In this document: one piece after another, positions 54,219 through 62,605 of the stretch
How positions within the stretch are numbered: position 1 is the first letter of the stretch
Layout: each line of letters starts with the position of its first letter
Position numbers and translations under genes: made by a program
Origin: Gemmatimonadota bacterium
GTDB taxonomy: Bacteria > Gemmatimonadota > Gemmatimonadetes > Longimicrobiales > Gaopeijiaceae
Length of the DNA stretch: 64,000 nt
Reading direction: 5' to 3'
Assembly (NCBI GenBank): GCA_022825135.1
Contig: JAJDYN010000032.1
Location: forward strand, 53,894 to 117,893
The notes under the pieces: generated by a model
Database searches by the model: none
Told to the model about the DNA's origin: nothing
What the model saw: the letters and a program-made list of their open reading frames with translations, nothing else

Positions 54219-55205
54219 ATGGAAGCCATCGCCGCTCTGTTTTTCCCTGTACTGATCGTCGTTCTCATCCTCATGGTGCTGTGGGCGGTGCCCGTGCGCC
54301 TGTGGATCGAGGCCATCTCGGCCGGCGTGCGGCTGGGCATCACCTACCTGATCGGCATGCGCCTGCGCAAAGTGCCTCCGCCCGCCGTCGTGCGGCCCCT
54401 CATCTGGGCCACCAAGGCCGGACTCTTCATCCGCATCGCGGACCTCGAGGCCCACTACCTCGCCGGCGGGCGGGTGGACCGCGTGGTGACCGCGCTCATC
54501 AGCGCCGACAAGGCCAACATCGAGCTCTCCTTCAACCAGGCGGCGGCGATCGACCTGGCGGGCCGCGACGTCTTCGAGGCGGTGCAGGTCTCGGTGAACC
54601 CCAAGGTCATCACCACGCCCCGGGTGGCGGCGATGGCGCGCGACGGCATCCAGCTGATCGCGGTCGCGCGCGTGACCGTGCGCGCCAACATCAACCGTCT
54701 GGTCGGCGGCGCCGGCGAAGAGACCATCGTCGCGCGCGTCGGGGAGGGCATCGTCTCGAGCATCGGTTCGTCCGACACGCACCAGGCGGTGCTCGAGAAC
54801 CCGGACAGCATCTCCAAGGCGGTGCTGGCCAAGGGGCTCGACTCGGGGACCGCTTTCGAGATCCTCTCCATCGACATCGCGGACGTCGACGTGGGCAAGA
54901 ACATCGGAGCCGAACTGCAGACCGACCAGGCCGAGGCCGACAAGCGCGTCGCCCAGGCGCGGGCCGAGGAGCGGCGTGCCATGGCGGTGGCTTCCGAGCA
55001 GGAGAATGTCGCGAAGGTGCAGGAAATGCGCGCCAACCTGGTGGAGGCCGAGGCACAGGTGCCGCTGGCCATGGCGGACGCCTTCCGGGACGGCAACCTT
55101 GGCGTGATGGATTACATCCGGTACCGCAACGTGCAGGCGGACACCGCGATGCGGAACTCCATCGCGGGCGACGACGAGTCTGCTTCGGGCGAGCCCCTGG
55201 CGTAG
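54219..55205 (+). CDS. floA: Flotillin-like protein FloA
   Basis: The 328-residue protein has an N-terminal hairpin membrane segment (residues 5-28), an SPFH domain (about 50-230) and an Ala/Glu-rich helical tail typical of FloA/Yqf[39 protein letters not shown] and [11 protein letters not shown]. FloA forms membrane assemblies that organise lipid microdomains. Coupling to nfeD is the standard arrangement. The downstream hypothetical gene begins 13 bases later. Confidence 0.94.
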   Translation: MEAIAALFFPVLIVVLILMVLWAVPVRLWIEAISAGVRLGITYLIGMRLRKVPPPAVVRPLIWATKAGLFIRIADLEAHYLAGGRVDRVVTALISADKANIELSFNQAAAIDLAGRDVFEAVQVSVNPKVITTPRVAAMARDGIQLIAVARVTVRANINRLVGGAGEETIVARVGEGIVSSIGSSDTHQAVLENPDSISKAVLAKGLDSGTAFEILSIDIADVDVGKNIGAELQTDQAEADKRVAQARAEERRAMAVASEQENVAKVQEMRANLVEAEAQVPLAMADAFRDGNLGVMDYIRYRNVQADTAMRNSIAGDDESASGEPLA

Positions 55206-55218
55206 GCCGGGAAGGCGG

Positions 55219-56007
55219 ATGAGCACCGGACTCCTCCTTTTCCTGGTCTTCATGGCGCTGTCCATCATCGACAGCGTCGCAAGAGCACGCCGCAGCCAGC
55301 AGAAGCAGGTGCCGCCCCCCGAGGATGAGGGCGAGGGGGAGTGGCGTGCGGAGCCGTCGCCGGCTCAGGCGGAAGAGGGCCAGGCGCAGAAGAAGGAGCC
55401 GGGCGAGGCCCTTGGCGAGCTCGTGGGCCTGGAGAAGCTCATGGGCCCGGGGTATCTCGAGAAGCTGATGGGGCCCGGTATCGCGGGTGTAATGCAGGAT
55501 GAGGAGGACGCGCCGAAGGAACCCGCGCGGGATCCCGCTGCCGCGGTCCCCGATGAGCGGCGCCGGTCCTCGCTGGGCCGCGACGAGCGCAGGACGATCG
55601 CGCGTGAGCGGCGAGCGTCGGACCAGGAGCGCCGGAGGGACGCGGCCAGGCGGCGGTCACGGGTCGAGCGCGTGCCGAGCCCCGGCCGGCGGCGGGCAGT
55701 CCCGGGGTCGCAGTCGGATGGCGATCGTCGATTGCCGGGTCGGCAGGACGACCGGTCGCGGCCGGCTGCCGTCGTCCGGGCGCCGGCGCACCTGCGGGAC
55801 TCGACCGTCGAGCGGGATCGGGATGCACTGATGCCCGTGCCGGGCGGCCCGCCGGGCACCAAGCGCCGCTCGCCGAGGCGCACCCGGCTCTACAGGGAGC
55901 TCTTCGGCGGCGGCGGCCCGGATTCGCTGCGGCGAGCCTTCGTGCTCAAGGAGATCCTGGACGCGCCGGCCTCCGACCGCCCGCCGGACCCGCGCGAAGG
56001 CCGCTAG
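55219..56007 (+). CDS. Hypothetical protein with N-terminal membrane anchor
   Basis: The 262-residue protein has a single hydrophobic segment at residues 3-19 and an otherwise charged, low-complexity body rich in Arg, Asp, Glu and Pro. A short repeat, LEKLMGPG, occurs at residues 71-78 and again at 80-87. The end (LRRAFVLKEILDAPASD) looks helical and ordered. I recognise no family. Location 13 bases after floA suggests it is a third component of the NfeD-FloA membrane system, but this rests on context alone. Confidence 0.75.
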   Translation: MSTGLLLFLVFMALSIIDSVARARRSQQKQVPPPEDEGEGEWRAEPSPAQAEEGQAQKKEPGEALGELVGLEKLMGPGYLEKLMGPGIAGVMQDEEDAPKEPARDPAAAVPDERRRSSLGRDERRTIARERRASDQERRRDAARRRSRVERVPSPGRRRAVPGSQSDGDRRLPGRQDDRSRPAAVVRAPAHLRDSTVERDRDALMPVPGGPPGTKRRSPRRTRLYRELFGGGGPDSLRRAFVLKEILDAPASDRPPDPREGR

Positions 56008-56054
56008 CGACCCCCTGCCGGGAGCCCGCGAGGGCGGGTGCGAGTAGAGGCCCT

Positions 56055-58808
56055 CTACATCTCCCCGCGCGCCATGCGCCGCAGCACCGTGTGCAGGATG
56101 CCCGCGTTCCGGTAGTACTCCACATCCACCGCGGAATCCAGCCGGGCGATCGCCTCGAAGACCACCGTCGAGCCGTCTTCGCGTTCGGCGGTGACCGTGA
56201 GCAGTTCGTGCACGTCGACGCCGTCGGCGACGCCCGAGATGCCGAAGGTCTCGCGGCCCGTGAGGCCCAGCGCCCTCACGCCCTCCCCCTCCCGGAACTG
56301 CAGGGGCAGCACGCCCATCCCTACGAGATTCGAGCGGTGGATGCGCTCGTAGCTTTCGGCGATGACCGCGCGCACGCCGAGCAGGCTGGTCCCCTTGGCG
56401 GCCCAGTCGCGCGAGCTGCCGGTGCCGTATTCCTTGCCGGCCAGCACCACCAGCGGCGTTGCTTCGTCCCGATAACGCATCGCGGCGTCGTAGATCGACA
56501 TCACCTCGCCGGTGGGATGGTGCACCGTGTACCCGCCCTCGGTGTCGTCCAGGAGCAGGTTGCGGATCCGCACGTTGGCGAAGGTGCCGCGCATCATCAC
56601 TTCGTGGTTGCCGCGGCGGGCGCCGAAGGTGTTGAACTCCCACGGCTTCACCCCGACTCCCTGCAGGAACCGGCCCGCGGAGCCGTCCCTCGGTATGGCC
56701 CCGGCCGGCGAGATGTGGTCGGTCGTGGTCGTGTCGCCGAGCACGGCGAGCACGCGGGCGCCCTCGACATCCGCGAAGGGCTCCGCTTCCGGGTTCATCC
56801 CCTGGAAGAAAGGAGGTTCGCGGATGTAGGTCGATTCCGGATCCCAGTCGTAGAGGCCGGCCGACTCGGCCTGGGCCAATGACTTCCACAGGTCGTCGCC
56901 CTCGAAGACCTCCGCGTAGCGGCTCTCGTACATCGCGGGCCTGAGCGCGCTCTGTACGGTGTCGCGGATCTCTTCCGGCGCCGGCCAGACGTCGGCCAGG
57001 AAAACGGGCTTGCCGTCCGATCCGGCGCCCAGCGGCTCCTCCCCGAAGTCGATGTCGATGCGGCCCGCGAGCGCGAACGCGACCACCAGGATCGGCGAAG
57101 CCAGGTAGTTGCCCCGGATCTGCTGGTGGATGCGGGCCTCGAAGTTGCGGTTGCCGCTCAGGGCCGAGGTGACGACCAGCCCCTGGTTCTCGACCGCCGA
57201 GATGATGGGCTCGGGGAGCGGCCCGCTGTTGCCGATGCAAGTGGTGCAGCCGTACCCCACCACGTTGAAGCCCAGGGCGTCGAGATGGCGTGTGAGGTCG
57301 GCGGCGTCCAGGTAGTCGCTCACCACCTTGGACCCGGGCGCCATGCTGGTCTTGACCCAGTGGGGCACGGAGAGGCCGCGCGCCACGGCGTTCCGGGCCA
57401 GAAGCCCGGCGCCCACCATCACCGACGGGTTGGAGGTGTTGGTGCAGCTTGTGATGGCGGCGATGACCAGCGTGCCGTCGGTGATCTCCGCGGAGCCGGT
57501 CTCGAGTTCGACCTCGACGGTGCGCCGATCCCCGTTCGCCGAAGCCGCCGCGCCGCCCGCAGAGCCGCCGTTGGCCTGCGGCAGCGGGATGCCCGGACGC
57601 AGCCCCGGGAGGTCCCGGTGGAAGCTCGAGCGGAGGCCGGTCAGGGCAATGCGGTCCTGCGGCCGCTTCGGCCCCGCCACCGAAGGCTCCACCGTGGAGA
57701 GGTCGATCTCGAGGCGCGCCGTGTACTCGGGGTCGGGGGTCTCGTCGGTGCGGAAGAGGCCCTGCTCCTTCGTGTAGCGCTCCACCCGTTCCACGACCGA
57801 AGCGGGACGCCCGGTGCCGCGCAGGTATTCGAGCGTGCCGTCGTCCACCGGGAAGAAGCCGATGGTGGCCCCGTATTCCGGCGACATGTTGGCGATGGTG
57901 GCGCGGTCGGCCAGCGAAAGGCTCGACAGCCCCGACCCGAAGTACTCGACGAACCGAGCCACCACCCCGTACGCCCGCAGCTTCTCGGTCACCGCGAGCA
58001 CCAGGTCGGTGGCGGTCGCGCCCTCCTGCAGCGCGCCGGTGAATTTCACCCCGACGACCTCCGGCAGGAGCATGTAATAGGGCTGCCCGAGCAGCACCGC
58101 TTCGGCCTCGATGCCGCCGACCCCCCATCCCACGACCCCCAGGCCGTTGATCATGGTGGTGTGCGAGTCCGTGCCCACTAGCGTGTCGGGGCACGCGACC
58201 CAGGCATCGCCATGCCGGCGGCGCTCCACCACCGAGGCGAGGTACTCCAGGTTGACCTGGTGCACGATGCCCGTCCCCGGCGGCACCACGCGGAAGTTGC
58301 GGAAGGCGTCCTGCGCCCAGCGCAGCAGCGCGTAGCGCTCCCAGTTGCGCTCCATCTCGCGCTCGACGTTCCTGCGGTAGGCCGTGTCGGACCCGAAATA
58401 GTCCACCTGCACCGAGTGGTCGATGACGAGGTCGGCGGGCACCACCGGGTTGATGCGCTCCGGGTCGCCTCCCATGGCCGCGATCCCCGACCTCATGGCG
58501 GCCAGGTCCACCACGGCGGGCACGCCCGTGAAATCCTGCAGCACCACCCGGGTGGGCAGGAAGGGCACGTTGGCGCCGGCGTTGGTCGGGCTCCACGCCG
58601 CCACCGCGCGCACGTCCTCCTCGCTCACGTAGCCCCCGCCGGCATGCCGGAGCGCGTTCTCGAGCAGGATGCGGATGGAGAAGGGAAGGCGGTCGAGGGA
58701 GGCGATGCCCTGTTCCTCGAGTGCTCCGAGGCGGTAGAAGGAGGTCTCGCCCTCGCTCGGGTTCAGGGTGGCGAGCGAGCCGAAGGCGTTGTTCGGGGAT
58801 GTCTTCAC
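56055..58808 (-). CDS. acnA: Aconitate hydratase AcnA type
   Basis: The product has 917 residues from the GTG at 58808 (SPNNAFGSLATLNPSEGE is the normal N-terminus). An upstream ATG at 58841 is possible. The [4Fe-4S] ligands are the Cys in ITSCTNTSNPS and the two in GCTTCIGNSG. Other signatures are LQDFTGVPAVVDLAAMR, GTDSHTTMINGLGVVGWGVG and the swivel domain YGTGSSRDWAAKG with NLVGMGVLPLQF. It interconverts citrate and isocitrate in the TCA cycle. A linker rich in Ala and Gly (around SAGGAAASANGD) is slightly longer than usual. Confidence 0.96.
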   Translation of the reverse strand: MKTSPNNAFGSLATLNPSEGETSFYRLGALEEQGIASLDRLPFSIRILLENALRHAGGGYVSEEDVRAVAAWSPTNAGANVPFLPTRVVLQDFTGVPAVVDLAAMRSGIAAMGGDPERINPVVPADLVIDHSVQVDYFGSDTAYRRNVEREMERNWERYALLRWAQDAFRNFRVVPPGTGIVHQVNLEYLASVVERRRHGDAWVACPDTLVGTDSHTTMINGLGVVGWGVGGIEAEAVLLGQPYYMLLPEVVGVKFTGALQEGATATDLVLAVTEKLRAYGVVARFVEYFGSGLSSLSLADRATIANMSPEYGATIGFFPVDDGTLEYLRGTGRPASVVERVERYTKEQGLFRTDETPDPEYTARLEIDLSTVEPSVAGPKRPQDRIALTGLRSSFHRDLPGLRPGIPLPQANGGSAGGAAASANGDRRTVEVELETGSAEITDGTLVIAAITSCTNTSNPSVMVGAGLLARNAVARGLSVPHWVKTSMAPGSKVVSDYLDAADLTRHLDALGFNVVGYGCTTCIGNSGPLPEPIISAVENQGLVVTSALSGNRNFEARIHQQIRGNYLASPILVVAFALAGRIDIDFGEEPLGAGSDGKPVFLADVWPAPEEIRDTVQSALRPAMYESRYAEVFEGDDLWKSLAQAESAGLYDWDPESTYIREPPFFQGMNPEAEPFADVEGARVLAVLGDTTTTDHISPAGAIPRDGSAGRFLQGVGVKPWEFNTFGARRGNHEVMMRGTFANVRIRNLLLDDTEGGYTVHHPTGEVMSIYDAAMRYRDEATPLVVLAGKEYGTGSSRDWAAKGTSLLGVRAVIAESYERIHRSNLVGMGVLPLQFREGEGVRALGLTGRETFGISGVADGVDVHELLTVTAEREDGSTVVFEAIARLDSAVDVEYYRNAGILHTVLRRMARGEM

Positions 58809-59275
58809 GGGTCTGGTACCTGGGTCGTGGAGCCGGCGCATCGTCGCGCGGGGGCGACGGATTCTCGTCAACCCCAAACTAACATCCCATCACCTGCTCG
58901 TGCGCCGGATGATGAGCCCGAATCCACCGCCCCGGTCGGGTTCCCCGCATGTCCCTGGCGATTACACCGTAGCGCCTCCCAATCGGGACACGTGCGCTGT
59001 CGAGCACCTCAGAGCATGACCCCGCCAGGCGGCTGCCCGTGTGTCGCCTGCTTGTCACGAATAGGTGCCGGAAATATCACACTTGGGCGTGGACCGGGTC
59101 TAGCTCTCTCAGCCCCTGTTCCGGATGGCCACCCGATTGCAATGCTTGCATGAGAGGGAATAACACCGTCTACTTATCTCCGATCATGAAATAATCGTGT
59201 AATCGTCGTATTACATCGGAGATGCGGTACTGTGATATCGCGTACTTGCCCGGCCGGAAGCCGGACTCTCATTTC
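58809..59275. other. Intergenic leader of the BIG_2/M60 gene (leader copy A)
   Basis: The 467 bases between acnA and the M60 gene become AT-rich toward the right. Two blocks resemble the leader of the next gene: 59020-59060 (with GCTTGTCACGA-like ending) matches 62338-62375, and 59196-59240 (ATCGTGTAATCGTCG...GATATCGCG) matches 62512-62560. The shared GATATCGCG is in a different reading frame relative to the signal peptide in the two genes, so the block is untranslated leader rather than coding sequence. Confidence 0.65.
59176..59223. promoter_or_regulatory. Nested inverted repeats upstream of the M60 lipoprotein
   Basis: ATCTCCGAT (59176-59184) is the exact reverse complement of ATCGGAGAT (59215-59223). 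Inside it, TGTAAT (59198-59203) and ATTACA (59210-59215) form a second perfect dyad. The 18-base TGTA-N10-TACA outline is retained at 62515-62532 before the paralogue, which favours a protein-binding site over chance. Confidence 0.5.
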
Positions 59276-62194
59276 GTGACGCGACATCACATAGGGGCGA
59301 GAACAGCGTGCCGTATGGTCACGTTTCTCGCGGCCGCGGCCTGGGCCACCGGATGCGGGGACGGCGACAGCCCCATCGCGCCTCCCCCCGAACCGCCTCG
59401 TCCGACGATGGTGGCCGTAAGCCCGGCCACGGCTGAACTCTCCGCGCTGGGTGCGACCGTCCAACTCACGGCGGAGGTACGCGACCAGAACGGCCACGCG
59501 ATGCCGGCGGCGGTCGTCGCATGGTCAAGCGGGAATGCCTCCGTCGCGACCGTGAACGCGACGGGCCTGGTGACGGCGGCGGCCAACGGGGCGGCGGCCA
59601 TGACGGCGACCTCGGGAGCAGTGTCCGCGAGGGCGCGGGTTTCCGTGGAACAGTCGGTTTCGGCGGTGCGGGTCTCACCAGGGTCGTTGTCGTTGCCAGT
59701 CGGGGACACGGCGCGACTTTCGGCGATGGCGCTGGATGCGCTGGGCACCGAGGTGACGCACGCCGCGTTCAAGTGGTCGTCGAGCGCACCATCGGTCGCG
59801 ACCGTGGATGCGTCGGGCATGGTGCGGGCCGCCGCCGTGGGCGTGGCGACGATTACCGCGGCATCAGGAGAATCGCGGGACTCGTCCCGGGTCTCCGTGC
59901 TTTCGGGCGATCCCTCCGATCACCACGCGGCGCTCACGTCAGGTCTGCCGGAACGCCCGTTCTTGAACACGACGGTGGGTGGGACCGAGGGCTCCACTGC
60001 AACGGTTGGTACGCTGCGGTTGGGTCTGAATCCCGACGCGTTTCCGGTGATCGTCAGCGAGGGCGACAGGCCGTCCGTGCTCGTGGCCGCGTCGCGGCTT
60101 GGCGAGGGCAGGGTGGTCGCGTTCCCCGGGCAGGACTTCCTGTCCCCAGGCAATCGGGCGACGCTCCTTGGCAACGCCAGTGCGGCCCGCCTACTGGCCA
60201 ACGCGGTGCGCTGGACCGGTGCGAAGAGCGCTCGTCTTCGCGTGCTCGTGGACAACCGGGCGGTCGCGGACGCGCTCGAGGCGCAGGGGATTGATGGGGT
60301 CAATGTGGTCGGCAGACGCGGTTACGCCCGCGACTGGACCGCCAGCGCGCTGGCCGACGCGGATGTCGCCGTGGTTCTGGCCAACAGGTGGGGCGCCGCG
60401 CACTTGATCGAACAGGCTGTTGAGCCGCTCAGGGCGTTCGCCGAGCGCGGAGGCGGGCTTGTCGTCGCCGCCTCGGCGCTCCACTGGAGCTGGTGGCTCG
60501 AGCAACACCACGGTCCGCTGACGTCCGACGCCCTGCTGCGCGACACCGGTATCTCGTGGAACGAGGACTCGATCGAGGAGATTGTTTCCGCCACCACGAC
60601 GTTTAACGCACGACTGTTGCCGTCGGTGGTTTGGGCGGAGTACATCGGGGGACTGTCACTCGACGCAACTCAGACGCCGATCCTGCCCGGTCTCTTCAAC
60701 ACAGCCCTGGAGCTTGGCCGCACCGAGGAACTGGACTTGGCCCTCGCGCGTCTTGTGCGCGAGACACCGACATTGCCGACCTCGAGCACCGTGCTGGAAG
60801 CCCGCCTGGCCGCCCAGGTCGCCGAGACGCTCGGTCCGCACGACTGGCCCGAGGCGCATCCGTGGGCGACGGTGTTCCCGGGCCTCCCCACGCAGGGCGC
60901 GCGCCGCGTCGACGGCACCGTGACCGTGGACGCCAGCCTGAGCGAGTTCCCTCCGGGTGCGTCGAGGCGCGAGCGGCACATACCGCTTGGATTCTACGCT
61001 CCGCCGAGCGCGTCGGTCACGATCGAGGTCCCATCGGGGCACGCCACCGGCGATCTGTCGGTGTCGGTGGGTGAACTGCATGACAACCTCGGCCAGGGAT
61101 ACGCCGCCCAGCCCGTTTGGCGGCGCGCTCCCTGGCTTCGTCGCGAGTTTCCCCTGGCGGACAGACAAACCGCTGTCAGCAATGCCTACGGCGGCTCCAT
61201 CGCGCTGATGGTGCCGGACGACTACACGGGCACGATCCCGGTCACGGTCCGAGGCGCGATTCCCATGGCGGTGTTCACGGCCGGCGAGTCGAACGCTGCC
61301 GAGTGGTTTGCCGATCTGGACGCGGGAGCACCGCAGGCCATCATCCAGAAGATGGGCGGCATCCGGTTGATCATCTCGACCGAGCGTGCCCGCGGCATTA
61401 CCGAGCCGGAAGAGGTCGCGGCGTTCTGGGACGGGTTCCAGCAGCATCACGCGGAACTCGCGGGAGAACCCGTTCCGCGCGCGTTCGAGAGCATCTGGAT
61501 CTTCGATCCTCAGGTCGGCTGGGGCTACGCCAATGCCGGGTACCTTCGCATCAACTATCCGCTTCACGGAGAACACTGGGTGCTGGTGCCCGGGACGGCG
61601 GAGGGCCGGGAGTACCTCGCCAGCCTGCCTGATATCGGCCCGCAGCAGCCGGTTGTGGACCCGCCGCCGTCCAGCGGCTACTCCCCGTTGGCCCACGGCG
61701 TCGGCTGGTGGCTCTTCGGCCACGAACTCGGGCACCAGTGGCAGACCGAGGACTGGACCGGACACGGGATCACCGAGGTCGGCGTGAACCTGTTCACGAT
61801 GTACACGCTGAACTACTACCTCTACGCGGACGACGACTTCAATGTCTACACCGAACGCAAGACCCACGGCTGTGCCGCCCCCCTGAACCATGCCGCACTC
61901 GCCAACAGGAGGTGGTCCACCTCCGGCGCCTGCGAAAGGCTGGCCTTGTACCGCCAACTGATTAGCGAGTTCGGATGGGAGCCCATGAAGGCGGTTTTCC
62001 ACAGCTACTACGATCCGGCCTACCCTCGTTCGATGTACGGTGGCGCGCTCGACGGGTTCGCGATCCGGTTCAGCGCCATCGTGCGGCGTGATCTGGTCGG
62101 CTTCTTCCGGAAGTGGGAGTACCCGCTCTCCGGGTCCGCTGCGGCGACTATCCGCTCCTTCAGGTACGCGGAGTGGCTGCCGCCGGGTTGGTAG
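59276..62194 (+). CDS. BIG_2-domain lipoprotein with M60-type metallopeptidase domain
   Basis: The product has about 972 residues if translation begins at GTG 59276; ATG 59222 and ATG 59315 are alternatives. The signal ends in lipobox ATGC, followed by a proline-rich linker. Two bacterial Ig-like (BIG_2) domains lie at about residues 45-210 (VAWSSGNASVATVNATGLV, FKWSSSAPSVATVDASGMV). A ThuA/gatase-like middle part (about 215-480) is followed by a region with TVEVPSG-type sandwich strands and the M60 peptidase: HELGH at 816-820 and a third ligand Glu834. M60 enzymes (enhancin/TCAF-like) cleave glycoproteins. Surface attachment and glycoprotein targets are inferred. Its first 200 residues are paralogous to the next gene. 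Confidence 0.85.
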   Translation: MTRHHIGARTACRMVTFLAAAAWATGCGDGDSPIAPPPEPPRPTMVAVSPATAELSALGATVQLTAEVRDQNGHAMPAAVVAWSSGNASVATVNATGLVTAAANGAAAMTATSGAVSARARVSVEQSVSAVRVSPGSLSLPVGDTARLSAMALDALGTEVTHAAFKWSSSAPSVATVDASGMVRAAAVGVATITAASGESRDSSRVSVLSGDPSDHHAALTSGLPERPFLNTTVGGTEGSTATVGTLRLGLNPDAFPVIVSEGDRPSVLVAASRLGEGRVVAFPGQDFLSPGNRATLLGNASAARLLANAVRWTGAKSARLRVLVDNRAVADALEAQGIDGVNVVGRRGYARDWTASALADADVAVVLANRWGAAHLIEQAVEPLRAFAERGGGLVVAASALHWSWWLEQHHGPLTSDALLRDTGISWNEDSIEEIVSATTTFNARLLPSVVWAEYIGGLSLDATQTPILPGLFNTALELGRTEELDLALARLVRETPTLPTSSTVLEARLAAQVAETLGPHDWPEAHPWATVFPGLPTQGARRVDGTVTVDASLSEFPPGASRRERHIPLGFYAPPSASVTIEVPSGHATGDLSVSVGELHDNLGQGYAAQPVWRRAPWLRREFPLADRQTAVSNAYGGSIALMVPDDYTGTIPVTVRGAIPMAVFTAGESNAAEWFADLDAGAPQAIIQKMGGIRLIISTERARGITEPEEVAAFWDGFQQHHAELAGEPVPRAFESIWIFDPQVGWGYANAGYLRINYPLHGEHWVLVPGTAEGREYLASLPDIGPQQPVVDPPPSSGYSPLAHGVGWWLFGHELGHQWQTEDWTGHGITEVGVNLFTMYTLNYYLYADDDFNVYTERKTHGCAAPLNHAALANRRWSTSGACERLALYRQLISEFGWEPMKAVFHSYYDPAYPRSMYGGALDGFAIRFSAIVRRDLVGFFRKWEYPLSGSAAATIRSFRYAEWLPPGW

Positions 62195-62200
62195 GGCTCC

Positions 62201-62225
62201 GGGCTGGCCCTCGCCGGCCCAGCCC
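62201..62225 (+). terminator. Possible terminator hairpin after the M60 gene
   Basis: GGGCTGG (62201-62207) pairs with CCAGCCC (62219-62225), 6 bases after the stop codon. Only ATTT follows, so it would be a weak intrinsic terminator at best. Confidence 0.3.
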
Positions 62226-62514
62226 CATTTGCGGGTCGGATGCGAGGTAGTAGACGACCGCGCTCTTCCGTCCTGGCTCGCTGGACTCATCCGTCGCTGG
62301 CTTCCCCTCTCGGAATCGGGCCGCCCCGGACCAGCGCCCCGCAAGGGGCTGCCCATGTCGCCCGCTTGTCACGACAAATGCCGTGGTTGCCACACAGAAA
62401 CGTTGATCCCGTGCGGTTTTTCGGCCCCTCGTAGTTGGCGAAACAGTGACTTTACCGCCCTTGCGCGGGATCGATTAGCACACTTTTTTGTCGCCACGAA
62501 CCGAGGTTAAATCA

Positions 62515-62532
62515 TGTATGCATCGGGTTACA
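62515..62532. promoter_or_regulatory. TGTA-N10-TACA element before the LRR lipoprotein
   Basis: This 18-base element has the same TGTA/TACA ends and total length as the inner dyad at 59198-59215. Its arms are shorter (4 bp). It lies 73 bases before the ATG at 62606. Conservation between otherwise diverged leaders supports a regulatory site. Confidence 0.4.
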
Positions 62533-62605
62533 GGGAGCTATCGAGATCATGATATCGCGCGTATGCCCGAGCGCAAAACGGATTCAATCCGCGACGGGGC
62601 GTCAC

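Larger units (their letters stand above)
62195..62605. other. Intergenic leader of the BIG_2/LRR gene (leader copy B)
   Basis: These 411 bases hold a second version of leader A. Block 62338-62375 (CCCCGCAAGGGGCTGCCCAT...GCTTGTCACGA) and block 62512-62560 align with 59020-59060 and 59196-59240. The sequence between them has diverged and includes a T-run (CACTTTTTTG). The leader ends in GGGGC shortly before the ATG at 62606. No separate gene is visible. Confidence 0.65.

Noticed and set aside
56008..56054. Possible terminator (CCCGC...GCGGG) between the convergent hypothetical gene and aconitase
   Set aside because: Stem of only five pairs with no T-run; not distinguishable from background in GC-rich DNA.
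55657..58596. 979-residue open frame overlapping aconitase in another frame
   Set aside because: Gly/Arg/Ala-rich shadow; the aconitase frame contains all iron-sulfur ligands.
59174..59497. Leftward open frames at 59174-59497 and 62528-62779 with similar products
   Set aside because: They are antisense images of the duplicated leader and signal region, so their similarity reflects that duplication and not a gene family.
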